Of a stretch of DNA of 17,997 nt, positions 6,381 to 12,874 are shown one piece after another (position 1 is the first letter of the stretch; each line of letters begins with the position of its first letter). This stretch comes from an uncultured Oscillospiraceae bacterium (GTDB lineage: Bacteria > Bacillota_A > Clostridia > Oscillospirales > Oscillospiraceae): positions 1 to 17,997 of the forward strand of contig CAKTGD010000010.1 in NCBI GenBank assembly GCA_934561335.1, given 5' to 3'. The notes under the pieces are model-generated. The model did no database searches and was not told the DNA's origin. It saw nothing but the letters and a program-made list of their open reading frames with translations. Position numbers and translations under genes: made by a program.

Positions 6381-7379
6381 TCAGTGCCGGCTGCTGCGGC
6401 GCTTGCGCAGGAATGCCGCCGTGCCGATGGTACACACCGCTGCCAGTGCCAGCACATAGGGGGCGCTGTCCAGCATCACGCCGGTATCCACCGTGCCGCC
6501 CTTGCTGTTGGTGATCGAGACGGTTTCCGCGGCACTGTCAACCGTTTTGGTTTCATCGCCATATGCGTACACGGCCGCGGCATAGCCGCCGTTGTCACCG
6601 GTATAATCCGCCTCCTCCACGGTATAGCTTACGCCGTAGGGCAGATTGGCAATGGTGATGGTCTCGCCATCCTTCAGATAGAACTCAGTTGCTGCGGCAA
6701 GCGTGATGGCATCGGGATTTCTGCTGTCGCTTCCGCCGGAAACGGCAAAGCTGTCGGCATAGGTTTTGCCAGGCTCGCCTGTCAGGGTAACGGTCACCTT
6801 GAAGTATTTGCTCTTGTCACCCAGCAGGCCGGTAACATGCTTTGTGAAGGACAGGCTGCCGGCGGAATAGGTGTTGGTGATGGCGCTGGACTTCTGCTCC
6901 CCCTCACCCTCCGTATGAACGGCAGCCACGCGGATCTTGCCGTCCTGCTCGATGACGGTGACCACCAGGCGGATATCCTCTCCCCAATAGGCTACACCGG
7001 CGGTGTGCTGATCCGTTTCCCGGATCGTATAGGTGTAGATACCCACACTGGTGTATGCCGGCAGCGAGATTACGATCTCCTTTGCGGCGGCGGCGCTTCC
7101 CGCCTCACCTGCGGCATAGGAAACCGAGGCGACGGTGGGCAGCGGCATATTGGCCACGGTGATATCCTCCGCCGCATCGCTGAGCGCGGTTTTTTCGATG
7201 GTGAAGGTGAACTCCTCCGCAGGTGAAACGGTTCCGGCGTTGGTCAGCTCATAGGTCTTGGTGAGGACAACGGTATCCATATCCCCGTAGTTTTGCATCT
7301 GTCCCTCTGTGGCCAGCGCGGGAACGCTCAGCGCAAGGCACAGGGCCAGCGCCAAAAGAAATGCATACAGTCTTTTCAT
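6381..7379 (-). CDS. Major pilin (backbone), two FctA/Spy0128-type isopeptide domains
   Basis: A 332-residue shaft subunit. The signal peptide is at residues 1-23 (ends VPALA). Domain 1 (about 35-172) shows K41 (VLTKTYEL), E121 (TIRETD) and N169 (ITNTY). Domain 2 (about 174-293) shows K180 (SFTKHVTG), E255/E256 (YTVEEADY) and N291 (SITNS). These Lys-Glu-Asn sets are the pattern that forms self-generated intramolecular isopeptide bonds in this family. The sorting signal VDTGV (297-301) is followed by LDSAPY, a hydrophobic helix and RKRRSSRH, like the EVPTG-type signals of streptococcal FctA. The ATG at 7379 has GGAGG 7 bases ahead. The gene sits between the SipA-like gene and the class B sortase gene. 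The lysine that links subunits cannot be identified by eye. Confidence 0.93.
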   Translation of the reverse strand: MKRLYAFLLALALCLALSVPALATEGQMQNYGDMDTVVLTKTYELTNAGTVSPAEEFTFTIEKTALSDAAEDITVANMPLPTVASVSYAAGEAGSAAAAKEIVISLPAYTSVGIYTYTIRETDQHTAGVAYWGEDIRLVVTVIEQDGKIRVAAVHTEGEGEQKSSAITNTYSAGSLSFTKHVTGLLGDKSKYFKVTVTLTGEPGKTYADSFAVSGGSDSRNPDAITLAAATEFYLKDGETITIANLPYGVSYTVEEADYTGDNGGYAAAVYAYGDETKTVDSAAETVSITNSKGGTVDTGVMLDSAPYVLALAAVCTIGTAAFLRKRRSSRH

Positions 7380-7416
7380 GTGTTACCTCCAATTACGTTT
7401 CATTTTAATGTATCAA

Positions 7417-7452
7417 GAGCAGCGCTGCCGGCAAGCGGCGGCGGCTGCGCTC
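7417..7452. other. GC-rich hairpin upstream of the major pilin gene
   Basis: The gap between the SipA-like and pilin genes is 83 bases. It contains GAGC-AGC-GCTGCC (7417-7429) facing GGCGGC, GCT and GCTC (up to 7452), with a small bulge. The fold is better on the plus strand because its G-T pair becomes A-C on the transcribed minus strand. It may be an attenuator or processing site separating the tip and shaft parts of the operon. No T run follows. Confidence 0.35.
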
Positions 7453-7462
7453 AACCGTAAGA

Positions 7463-8005
7463 TCAGATACGCCTGCGGCGCAGCAGGGTGATGACACGGG
7501 CCTCCACGGCGGAGAGCGGTACGCCGCCCACCTCACGGCTATCCCGGCTCTGCGTGCGGTAATCCCCCAGCACAAACACGCAGCCCTCCGGGACGGTGTA
7601 GGGGTAGTGCAGCGCTTCTCCGGGATAGGTGGGGTAGAGAATGCTGCCGTCGGAGGCGGCACCGTTGACCAGCGGCGTTCCGCTTTCATCCAACGTGACA
7701 ACATCTCCCGCAACGGCCAAGATCCGCCCCGCACACAGCTGCTCTTCCTGCCGGTAGAGCACCACCTGATTTTTGACCGGACGGCCCACAAGGCGGTAGC
7801 CGATGAGCAGGTCGCCGTCCTGAATGGCGGGAAACATCTGGCTGCCCACCGCCTGCGTGATCAAAAAGACCCGCCCCAGCAGCACCCAGAGCAAAAGCCC
7901 CAGCGCCGCTGCGCGCAGCATGAGCCCCGCCAGCTCCCGGCGGCGATCGGCACGCTGCCGTCCCGCTTGCAGCGCCGTGCGGACGGCGTCCATCTCAGCT
8001 TCCAT
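7463..8005 (-). CDS. SipA-like signal-peptidase fold protein, catalytic residues absent; pilus assembly factor
   Basis: The 180-residue protein has an N-terminal cytoplasmic part, one membrane segment (about 26-50) and a type I signal peptidase fold. Typical boxes are present: GSQMFPAIQDGD (54-65), GRILAVAGDVV (93-103), and VFVLGDYRTQSRDSREVGG near the C-terminus. In active enzymes the first box reads xSMxP and the second carries the general-base lysine before R. Here the serine position is Q56 and the lysine position is G93, so no Ser-Lys dyad exists. Streptococcal SipA, needed for FCT pilus polymerisation, is also reported to lack both residues. The ATG at 8005 has GGAGGAG ahead; longer forms would run through the upstream gene. 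It overlaps that gene by 11 bases. Peptidase activity is unlikely; the pilus role is inferred. Confidence 0.87.
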   Translation of the reverse strand: MEAEMDAVRTALQAGRQRADRRRELAGLMLRAAALGLLLWVLLGRVFLITQAVGSQMFPAIQDGDLLIGYRLVGRPVKNQVVLYRQEEQLCAGRILAVAGDVVTLDESGTPLVNGAASDGSILYPTYPGEALHYPYTVPEGCVFVLGDYRTQSRDSREVGGVPLSAVEARVITLLRRRRI

Positions 8006-8234
8006 GGGCGCTCTCCTCCTGCCGGTGCAGCAGCGCGTCATAGCGACTCCGCTCCGCTGCCAGCGCCGCGTCATAAAGGGTGTGCAGCTCCTCCAGCTTT
8101 TTCCACAGCGCCGCTTCATCCACGCCGCCCAGCAGCGTATGGGGAAAACGGACTGTGCAAAACCACTCCGCCAGTTTCTGGTGGGCCGGATTCAGCGGCG
8201 GCGGGCATTCACAGCCGCAGGTCTTGTTCTTCAT
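7995..8234 (-). CDS. Small cysteine-containing pilus-operon protein, function unknown
   Basis: A 79-residue protein that I do not recognise. It has a strong ribosome binding site (AGGAGGAG, about 5 bases before ATG at 8234) and lies 12 bases after the tip adhesin gene. It overlaps the SipA-like gene by 11 bases, so it is very probably translated. The N-terminus has a CGCEC cluster (C6, C8, C10) followed by PPPLNP. The rest is predicted mainly helical and charged (for example DEAALWKKLEELHTLYDAALAAERSRYDALLHRQEES). There is no signal peptide or membrane segment, so it is probably cytosolic or membrane-associated through a partner. No equivalent is known to me in streptococcal FCT islands. Confidence 0.75.
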   Translation of the reverse strand: MKNKTCGCECPPPLNPAHQKLAEWFCTVRFPHTLLGGVDEAALWKKLEELHTLYDAALAAERSRYDALLHRQEESAHGS

Positions 8235-8246
8235 CTTGTCTCCTCC

Positions 8247-10949
8247 TCAGCGCCTGCGGCGGCGGTGCAGCAGCAAGCCAGCCCCGGCAAAAGAGGCCAT
8301 TGCCGCCGGGGCAATGGCGGCGGCGGACAGAGAAACGCCTGTATCCGGCGCTGCCTCTTTATGGTTGACAAAGACAACGCTGCCGCCCTCCTGACCGGCA
8401 CGCAGCGACACCTCGCGGCCCGGCTGCGCCGCAGCGCCGTTGGCGGCGGCCGTCACCTCATAGCCGGGGTACTCATTTTCGACAACGGAGAATACCGTAT
8501 CCACCGCCACGTTTTCCACCGCCCTGCTCTGGCCGTGCTTCAGGTCAAAGACCGCCGTCTGCTCGGCGCCCGTTCCATCCGTATAGCGGCAGGTGAAGCG
8601 AAACGGCTTATCCGTGTCTCCCAGCCCGCCTGTCACCTGCTTGCTGACAGTAACGTTCACGCAGGCAGGGGTATAGGCATTGATGACGGTAACGCTGACC
8701 TCTTCCCCTACCCCCACCGTTCCGCTGCCGTGGGTAATGCTTTTCAGGGTGAAAACACCCTGTGGGAGGCTCGGCGGCTCCAGCTCCGTGACATGATACG
8801 CCGTACCGGCCAGAATCCCGCCAATTACGGCGGTTTCGCCGCTTTTCAGGTGTACGCAGCCGTTTTCCGCCTGACGCGGTGCGCCGCCGACAGCATAGGT
8901 GAAGCCCTCCGGCAGCGCCGCGCCGCCCAGCGACACCCGGATGGAAAACACCGTATCCTCCGGGAAGTGCGGCCCCTCCGCCCTCTTGGTAATGCACAGC
9001 CTGCCCAGCTTTTCCGTGCGAACCGTATTGCGGTAAATCACCACCTGCGATTCTCCCGCGCTGAGGGCGGCGGTGTCATACCCGGTGAAGCTGGTCTGGG
9101 GGTTTTCCCCGGTCTGCTGCGTGCCAGGATACCCGGTGACGCTGTAAAGCACATCGCCATATTGGCCGCTGACCTGCGCGGGCATACGCTCCTCCACCAC
9201 ATAGCGGGTATAGCCGCCCGCCTGCGAGAAGCGCAACATGTTCTCCACCTGGGCCTGCTGTCCGGCTTTCAGGGTGATATATCCCTGCTGATCTACGGTT
9301 CCGGTGCGGCCTGTGGCCACGCTGTTTTCCAAAAGCGCATAGCTGGTGCCCGGCGTGACATACAGCTGCTCCGACGGCGTGCCGTCACTGTTGGCGCACA
9401 GCACCCGGAAGCGGTAGTCGTATTGCTTCCGCAAAAAGGCGTCCAGCTCGCCGCCGTCAGTGACCAGCTCCTTGCCCACGGTCAGGGACTGTTGGGGCAG
9501 CGTGGGCAGGTTGAAGCGCAGCTTGCAATAGGAGATGTTGCCGCCCCGCTCCATATAGAAGAAGCGGAAGGTATGGCGGGTATAGTCGGCAAACGTATCG
9601 CCGTCCCACTGAACGCTGTCGGCTTTGCCTGCCTGCGCGAAAAGCGCCTTGAGCGTCACATCCCGGCCGCCGCTGCACTGCGGACTGCGGCATACGCCGG
9701 TGGCGAAATCAATCTCGCCCCGCTGGGCGGCATGGGTGCCGCCAATATCCAGCACCAGCACATCGTCGATATAGACCCATACATCGTCATCGCCCATGAA
9801 CTCAAACACCATGGCGTCGCCATTTACCGTGCCGCTGCGGGGCATATAGAAGTCGAAGGCGAGCGACATGCCGAACCACAGATCCACCCCGCCTTTCGGC
9901 AGCACATAGCGGCGGGGCTGCTGACCTGCCGGCGCCTCCATAAAGGCATCCGCCCCGTTAAAGGGAAGGAAGTTCTTGTCAGAGGCCTCGGCGGCATCGC
10001 CGCTGGCGTCCACATGACCGGGACGCACCACACCGTCATACAGGGTGAAGCGATTGGCTGACGGGTCATACCACGCGGCGTTTTTGGCCGAATCATACTC
10101 CAGGTAGCCGTTTCCCACGCCGCGGAACAGCCCCGAGTTGGCCGCCAGCGCGTAATGGGTAACGGCTCCGCGGTAGCCGCCGGCCACGCCTGCGGGCAAT
10201 GCGGTATCAAACAGGTATCGCAGGCTCCGCTCACCGTACAGCGGATAGCCGTCAGCGCCCAGCGTTTCCAACATCTTGCTGTGTTGATAGGCTTTGCCCA
10301 GATAGGTCTGGGCGTTGTCTCCCAGACCGTCCTTGGCAGGCCAGCTCTCCACATTATAAAAACGGAGGGCATATTCCCTGTCACTGTCGCTGGCGGGGTT
10401 GATGGCGGCGCTGTAGTTGAAGAGATCCACCTGGATATCAGTGTTGGCCGCGATCCCCGCGGTGACAATGCCCACATCGGCGGGCGGTGCCGTCAGCGCG
10501 GCTTCCTCCACAGGCGGTTCCTCCAGAAGCTCCACAGGCTCTTCCGGCGGCTCCCCTGCCGTGCCCTCCTCCGATTCCGCTGGCGGCAGCGCTTCGGCCG
10601 TTCCCTCAGGCGGCGTCTTGTCCGGCGCATCCCTCTGCTCCGGTTCGTCCCCGGAAGGTTCCGGCGGCGCTTCCGGAAATTCCTCCGCAGGGGGTTGCGG
10701 CAGCTCGTCTTCAGCCTCTTTCTCCGGCAGGGCTTCGGGTATGGCTTCCTCCGGCGGAAGCGCCCCGGCAGGCGGTGTCTCCGTTTCCGCCATGTCCGCC
10801 GCAGTCATCGCACTGTCCTGCGGCAGAGTTTCCGCCTTTTTTGCCTCCTGTGCGGCGGCAAAGGGACACAGTCCCCACAGCAGCACCAGCGCAAGGCACA
10901 GGCTCAGCAATCCCTTGCGCGCGGTGACCCCTTTCTTTCGATGTATCAT
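8247..10949 (-). CDS. Pilus tip adhesin: Pro/Glu-rich stalk, fibro-slime domain, three isopeptide-type repeats
   Basis: A 900-residue surface protein. The order is: signal peptide (about 1-33, ends FAAA); acidic proline-rich low-complexity segment (about 38-158); large N-terminal domain (about 165-490) containing a fibro-slime core with FMGDDDVWVYIDDVLVLD near residues 383-400; and three beta domains. Each beta domain has a Lys-Glu-Asn signature: VGKELV/VVEERM/YRNTV, ITKRAEG/VTELEP/VINAYT and VSKQVTG/VVENEY/VFVNHKE. The sorting signal is PDTGV at 868-872, then a hydrophobic helix and RRRRR. The ATG at 10949 has GGGAGGA ahead. First place in the operon matches the tip adhesin Cpa, but I see no thioester-type Cys-Gln motif, so the binding module differs. 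The ligand is unknown. Confidence 0.9.
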   Translation of the reverse strand: MIHRKKGVTARKGLLSLCLALVLLWGLCPFAAAQEAKKAETLPQDSAMTAADMAETETPPAGALPPEEAIPEALPEKEAEDELPQPPAEEFPEAPPEPSGDEPEQRDAPDKTPPEGTAEALPPAESEEGTAGEPPEEPVELLEEPPVEEAALTAPPADVGIVTAGIAANTDIQVDLFNYSAAINPASDSDREYALRFYNVESWPAKDGLGDNAQTYLGKAYQHSKMLETLGADGYPLYGERSLRYLFDTALPAGVAGGYRGAVTHYALAANSGLFRGVGNGYLEYDSAKNAAWYDPSANRFTLYDGVVRPGHVDASGDAAEASDKNFLPFNGADAFMEAPAGQQPRRYVLPKGGVDLWFGMSLAFDFYMPRSGTVNGDAMVFEFMGDDDVWVYIDDVLVLDIGGTHAAQRGEIDFATGVCRSPQCSGGRDVTLKALFAQAGKADSVQWDGDTFADYTRHTFRFFYMERGGNISYCKLRFNLPTLPQQSLTVGKELVTDGGELDAFLRKQYDYRFRVLCANSDGTPSEQLYVTPGTSYALLENSVATGRTGTVDQQGYITLKAGQQAQVENMLRFSQAGGYTRYVVEERMPAQVSGQYGDVLYSVTGYPGTQQTGENPQTSFTGYDTAALSAGESQVVIYRNTVRTEKLGRLCITKRAEGPHFPEDTVFSIRVSLGGAALPEGFTYAVGGAPRQAENGCVHLKSGETAVIGGILAGTAYHVTELEPPSLPQGVFTLKSITHGSGTVGVGEEVSVTVINAYTPACVNVTVSKQVTGGLGDTDKPFRFTCRYTDGTGAEQTAVFDLKHGQSRAVENVAVDTVFSVVENEYPGYEVTAAANGAAAQPGREVSLRAGQEGGSVVFVNHKEAAPDTGVSLSAAAIAPAAMASFAGAGLLLHRRRRR

Positions 10950-10985
10950 ACGTCATCCTCCCAGCGTGATGGTTCTCCTTCCGCC

Positions 10986-10995
10986 GCAGCGCTGC
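10986..10995. repeat. Perfect 10-bp palindrome in the pilus leader
   Basis: GCAGCGCTGC is fully self-complementary and lies in the predicted pilus-operon leader, between the inverted repeat at 10998-11025 and the start codon at 10949. In a GC-rich genome a 10-bp palindrome can occur by chance, so regulatory meaning is uncertain. Confidence 0.3.
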
Positions 10996-10997
10996 AC

Positions 10998-11025
10998 GGT
11001 ATGCGCCCGGCACTGAATGCATACC
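10998..11025. promoter_or_regulatory. Inverted repeat at the pilus operon transcription start
   Basis: GGTATGC (10998-11004) and GCATACC (11019-11025) are perfect 7-bp arms with a 14-base spacer. The repeat covers the predicted start near 11022 of minus-strand transcription. It could be an operator or a leader hairpin. Confidence 0.45.
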
Positions 11026-11028
11026 TGT

Positions 11029-11057
11029 ATTCTACCGCAGGGCATGGGGCGCAATTT
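11029..11057 (-). promoter_or_regulatory. Putative promoter of the pilus operon
   Basis: On the minus strand a good -10 box TAGAAT occupies 11034-11029. The sequence 17 bases further upstream, AAATTG, is a poor -35 box, so the promoter is either weak or activator-dependent. It faces away from the ABC-transporter promoter in the 261-base intergenic region. Confidence 0.35.
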
Positions 11058-11079
11058 GACTCTTTTTGTAATTTAATAC

Positions 11080-11108
11080 TTGCAATGTGAAAAAAAATAT
11101 GGTACAGT
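11080..11108 (+). promoter_or_regulatory. Promoter of the ABC-transporter operon
   Basis: The -35 box TTGCAA (11080-11085) and -10 box TACAGT (11103-11108) are separated by 17 bases that include an A-rich stretch. The predicted start near 11115 gives a leader of about 95 bases before the ATG at 11211. Confidence 0.55.
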
Positions 11109-11114
11109 GCGGTG

Positions 11115-11144
11115 TAAGCGACTGAATTTCAGGAACGTCGCTTA
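11115..11144. promoter_or_regulatory. Inverted repeat at the ABC-operon transcription start
   Basis: TAAGCGAC (11115-11122) and GTCGCTTA (11137-11144) are perfect 8-bp arms with a 14-base spacer, starting at the predicted transcription start. Operator and leader hairpin are both possible. Its layout resembles the inverted repeat on the pilus side. Confidence 0.5.
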
Positions 11145-11176
11145 TGACAATTGAATATGGAAACCATTATTTCTGT

Positions 11177-11196
11177 CCCCGCGGAAAGAAGCGGGG
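11177..11196 (+). other. Short GC hairpin directly before the binding-protein ribosome site
   Basis: CCCCGC (11177-11182) and GCGGGG (11191-11196) form a perfect 6-bp stem with an 8-base loop. The Shine-Dalgarno AAGGAG (11199-11204) begins three bases later. It could influence translation initiation or mRNA stability. Confidence 0.4.
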
Positions 11197-11210
11197 AGAA
11201 GGAGAAGAAC

Positions 11211-12749
11211 ATGAAGAAACTGGTATCTCTTTTCCTGTCGCTGGTGATGGTCTGCGCTGTACTCTGCGGTTGCGGAGGCGGCAGCGGCCGGGGCGATGAA
11301 GGAAGTAACGGCTTGCAAGACGGGCGAAAGGCTAACAATGAGATCGTTGTGGCCATCGCTCAGGACCTGGAAGACAGTCTTGACCCCCACGCGGCAGCGG
11401 CGGCAGGAACCAGAGAGGTCTTATTCAACATTTATGAGGGACTGGTGAAGATCAGCCCCGATGGTGAATTGATCCCCGCGGTAGCCGAACGCTACGACAT
11501 TTCGGAGGACGGACTTGTCTACACCTTCACCTTGCGTGAGGGCGTGAAGTTCCACAACGGCGAGTCGGTAACGGCGGAGGATGTGATCTATTCCATGAAC
11601 CGCTGCGCCGACAACTCGGGGGACTCTGCCCTGGTGTCGGCGTTTTCTGCTATTCAGGACCTGAAAGCCGTGGACGAGCGGACGGTGACTTTCCGGCTGG
11701 AGCAGCCCGATCTGGAGCTGATCAACTTCCTGTCGGCCGCCATCATCCCCAAGGACAGCAATCCTCAGGATGGGTTCATCCCCGGCACCGGCCCCTTCAA
11801 GCTGGTATCCCGTTCTCCGCAGGAGAACATTGTGCTGGAGCGCTTTGACGAGTACTGGGGCACTCCCGCCGGCGTCAGCAAGGTGACCTATCAGATCTAT
11901 GAGGATCCCACCGCGCTGATGATGGCCCTCAAGGGCGGCAGCGTGGATCTGTGCGCCCACCTGACCAGCGCCCAGACGGCGCAGCTGAACAGCAATTTCA
12001 CCGTGCTGGAGGGCACCATGAATCTGGTGCAGGCGGTGTATCTCAACAACGCCAAGGCACCCTTTGACAATCAGCTGGTGCGGCAGGCCATGAGCTATGC
12101 CATCGACCGCCAGCAGATCATGGACATTATGGCCGACGGTCACGGCACCCCCGTTGGCAGCAGCATCTATCCCAAGCTGGGCAAGTATTTCCTGCCGGAG
12201 CTGGCGGAATACTACACCTGCGACCCCGCCAAGGGCAAGGAGCTGCTGGCGGAGGCCGGATATCCCGACGGCTTTGATATGACCATCGCCGTATCGTCCA
12301 ACTATCAGCCCCATATGGACACCGCCGAGGTGGTGGTGCAGCAGCTCGCCGCCATCGGCATCCGCGCCACGGTGCAGCCGGTGGACGCCACCACATGGTA
12401 CAACGACGTATATGTGGGCCGTCAGTTTGACGCCACCATTACAGGTCTTGACGCCAAGAACACCACGGCCCGCGCCATGCTGGAGCGCTTTGTCTCTGAC
12501 AACGGCAAAAACTTTATGAACTACAACAATCCTGAATATGACGCGCTGTATGCCAAGGCCCGTGCCTGCACGGACGACGCCGAGCAGACGGCTGTCTATC
12601 AGCAGATGGAGACCATGCTGACCGAAACCGCCGCCAACCTGTATTTGCAGGATATGGCCGATCTGGTGGCGGTGCGCAGCGACCTGACAGGGTATACCTT
12701 CTATCCCATTTACGCGCAGGATCTGAGCAAGGTGGCATATAGCGAATAA
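11211..12749 (+). CDS. ABC-transporter substrate-binding lipoprotein (SBP family 5, peptide/nickel type)
   Basis: The 512-residue lipoprotein captures substrate outside the membrane for the importer encoded downstream. The signal peptide ends in lipobox LCGC with C21 as the lipidated residue, followed by a Gly/Ser linker. The mature part begins with the classical family-5 pattern: SLDPHAAAAAGTREVLFNIYEGL, then DGLVYTFTLREGVKFHNGESVTAEDVIYS. The ATG at 11211 follows AAGGAG by 6 bases; the upstream in-frame ATG at 11151 would place the signal peptide internally. Family members bind oligopeptides, dipeptides, nickel chelates or other small molecules; the substrate cannot be told from sequence. 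Two hairpins follow the gene and may favour its expression over the permeases. Confidence 0.94.
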   Translation: MKKLVSLFLSLVMVCAVLCGCGGGSGRGDEGSNGLQDGRKANNEIVVAIAQDLEDSLDPHAAAAAGTREVLFNIYEGLVKISPDGELIPAVAERYDISEDGLVYTFTLREGVKFHNGESVTAEDVIYSMNRCADNSGDSALVSAFSAIQDLKAVDERTVTFRLEQPDLELINFLSAAIIPKDSNPQDGFIPGTGPFKLVSRSPQENIVLERFDEYWGTPAGVSKVTYQIYEDPTALMMALKGGSVDLCAHLTSAQTAQLNSNFTVLEGTMNLVQAVYLNNAKAPFDNQLVRQAMSYAIDRQQIMDIMADGHGTPVGSSIYPKLGKYFLPELAEYYTCDPAKGKELLAEAGYPDGFDMTIAVSSNYQPHMDTAEVVVQQLAAIGIRATVQPVDATTWYNDVYVGRQFDATITGLDAKNTTARAMLERFVSDNGKNFMNYNNPEYDALYAKARACTDDAEQTAVYQQMETMLTETAANLYLQDMADLVAVRSDLTGYTFYPIYAQDLSKVAYSE

Positions 12750-12758
12750 AGAATGCCG

Positions 12759-12820
12759 GCATGAAATCGCCGGATTTCATGCGCGCATGCTGCCGGAAAA
12801 ATGATTCGCTTTTTCACGGC
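12759..12820 (+). other. Two adjacent hairpins between binding-protein and permease genes
   Basis: GCATGAAATC (12759-12768) pairs perfectly with GATTTCATGC (12773-12782) around GCCG. A second stem joins GCCGGAAAAA (12792-12801) to TTTTTC-a-CGGC (12810-12820) with one bulged base. Neither is followed by a free T run, so they look more like 3' mRNA stabilisers or partial attenuators than full terminators. They occupy about half of the 125-base gap. Confidence 0.6.
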
Positions 12821-12874
12821 ATCCGCGCCGCCAGCTCTGCGTATCAATCCAAACAACAGAAAGAGATGATGACC

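Noticed and set aside
6096..7226. A 376-codon plus-strand frame opposite the sortase and major pilin genes
   Set aside because: It is a shadow of well-supported minus-strand genes, with no initiation signal.
7838..7843. Serine 55 of the SipA-like protein (GSQMFP) as an active nucleophile
   Set aside because: Aligned to the xSMxP motif, the residue directly before Met is Gln; Ser55 falls at the non-catalytic position before it, and the partner lysine is also missing.
7824..10061. A 745-codon open frame on the plus strand opposite the tip adhesin gene
   Set aside because: It is antisense to a gene with clear signal peptide, domains and sorting signal; it has no ribosome binding site and a low-complexity product typical of GC-rich shadow frames.
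8247..10949. Thioester adhesin domain like that of streptococcal Cpa
   Set aside because: No characteristic Cys and Gln motif pair was found in the N-terminal region; the fibro-slime core explains it better.
4375..10949. Recent horizontal transfer of the pilus operon
   Set aside because: Base composition looks like that of neighbouring genes, and no integrase, insertion sequence or flanking direct repeat was seen, so the sequence alone gives no evidence.
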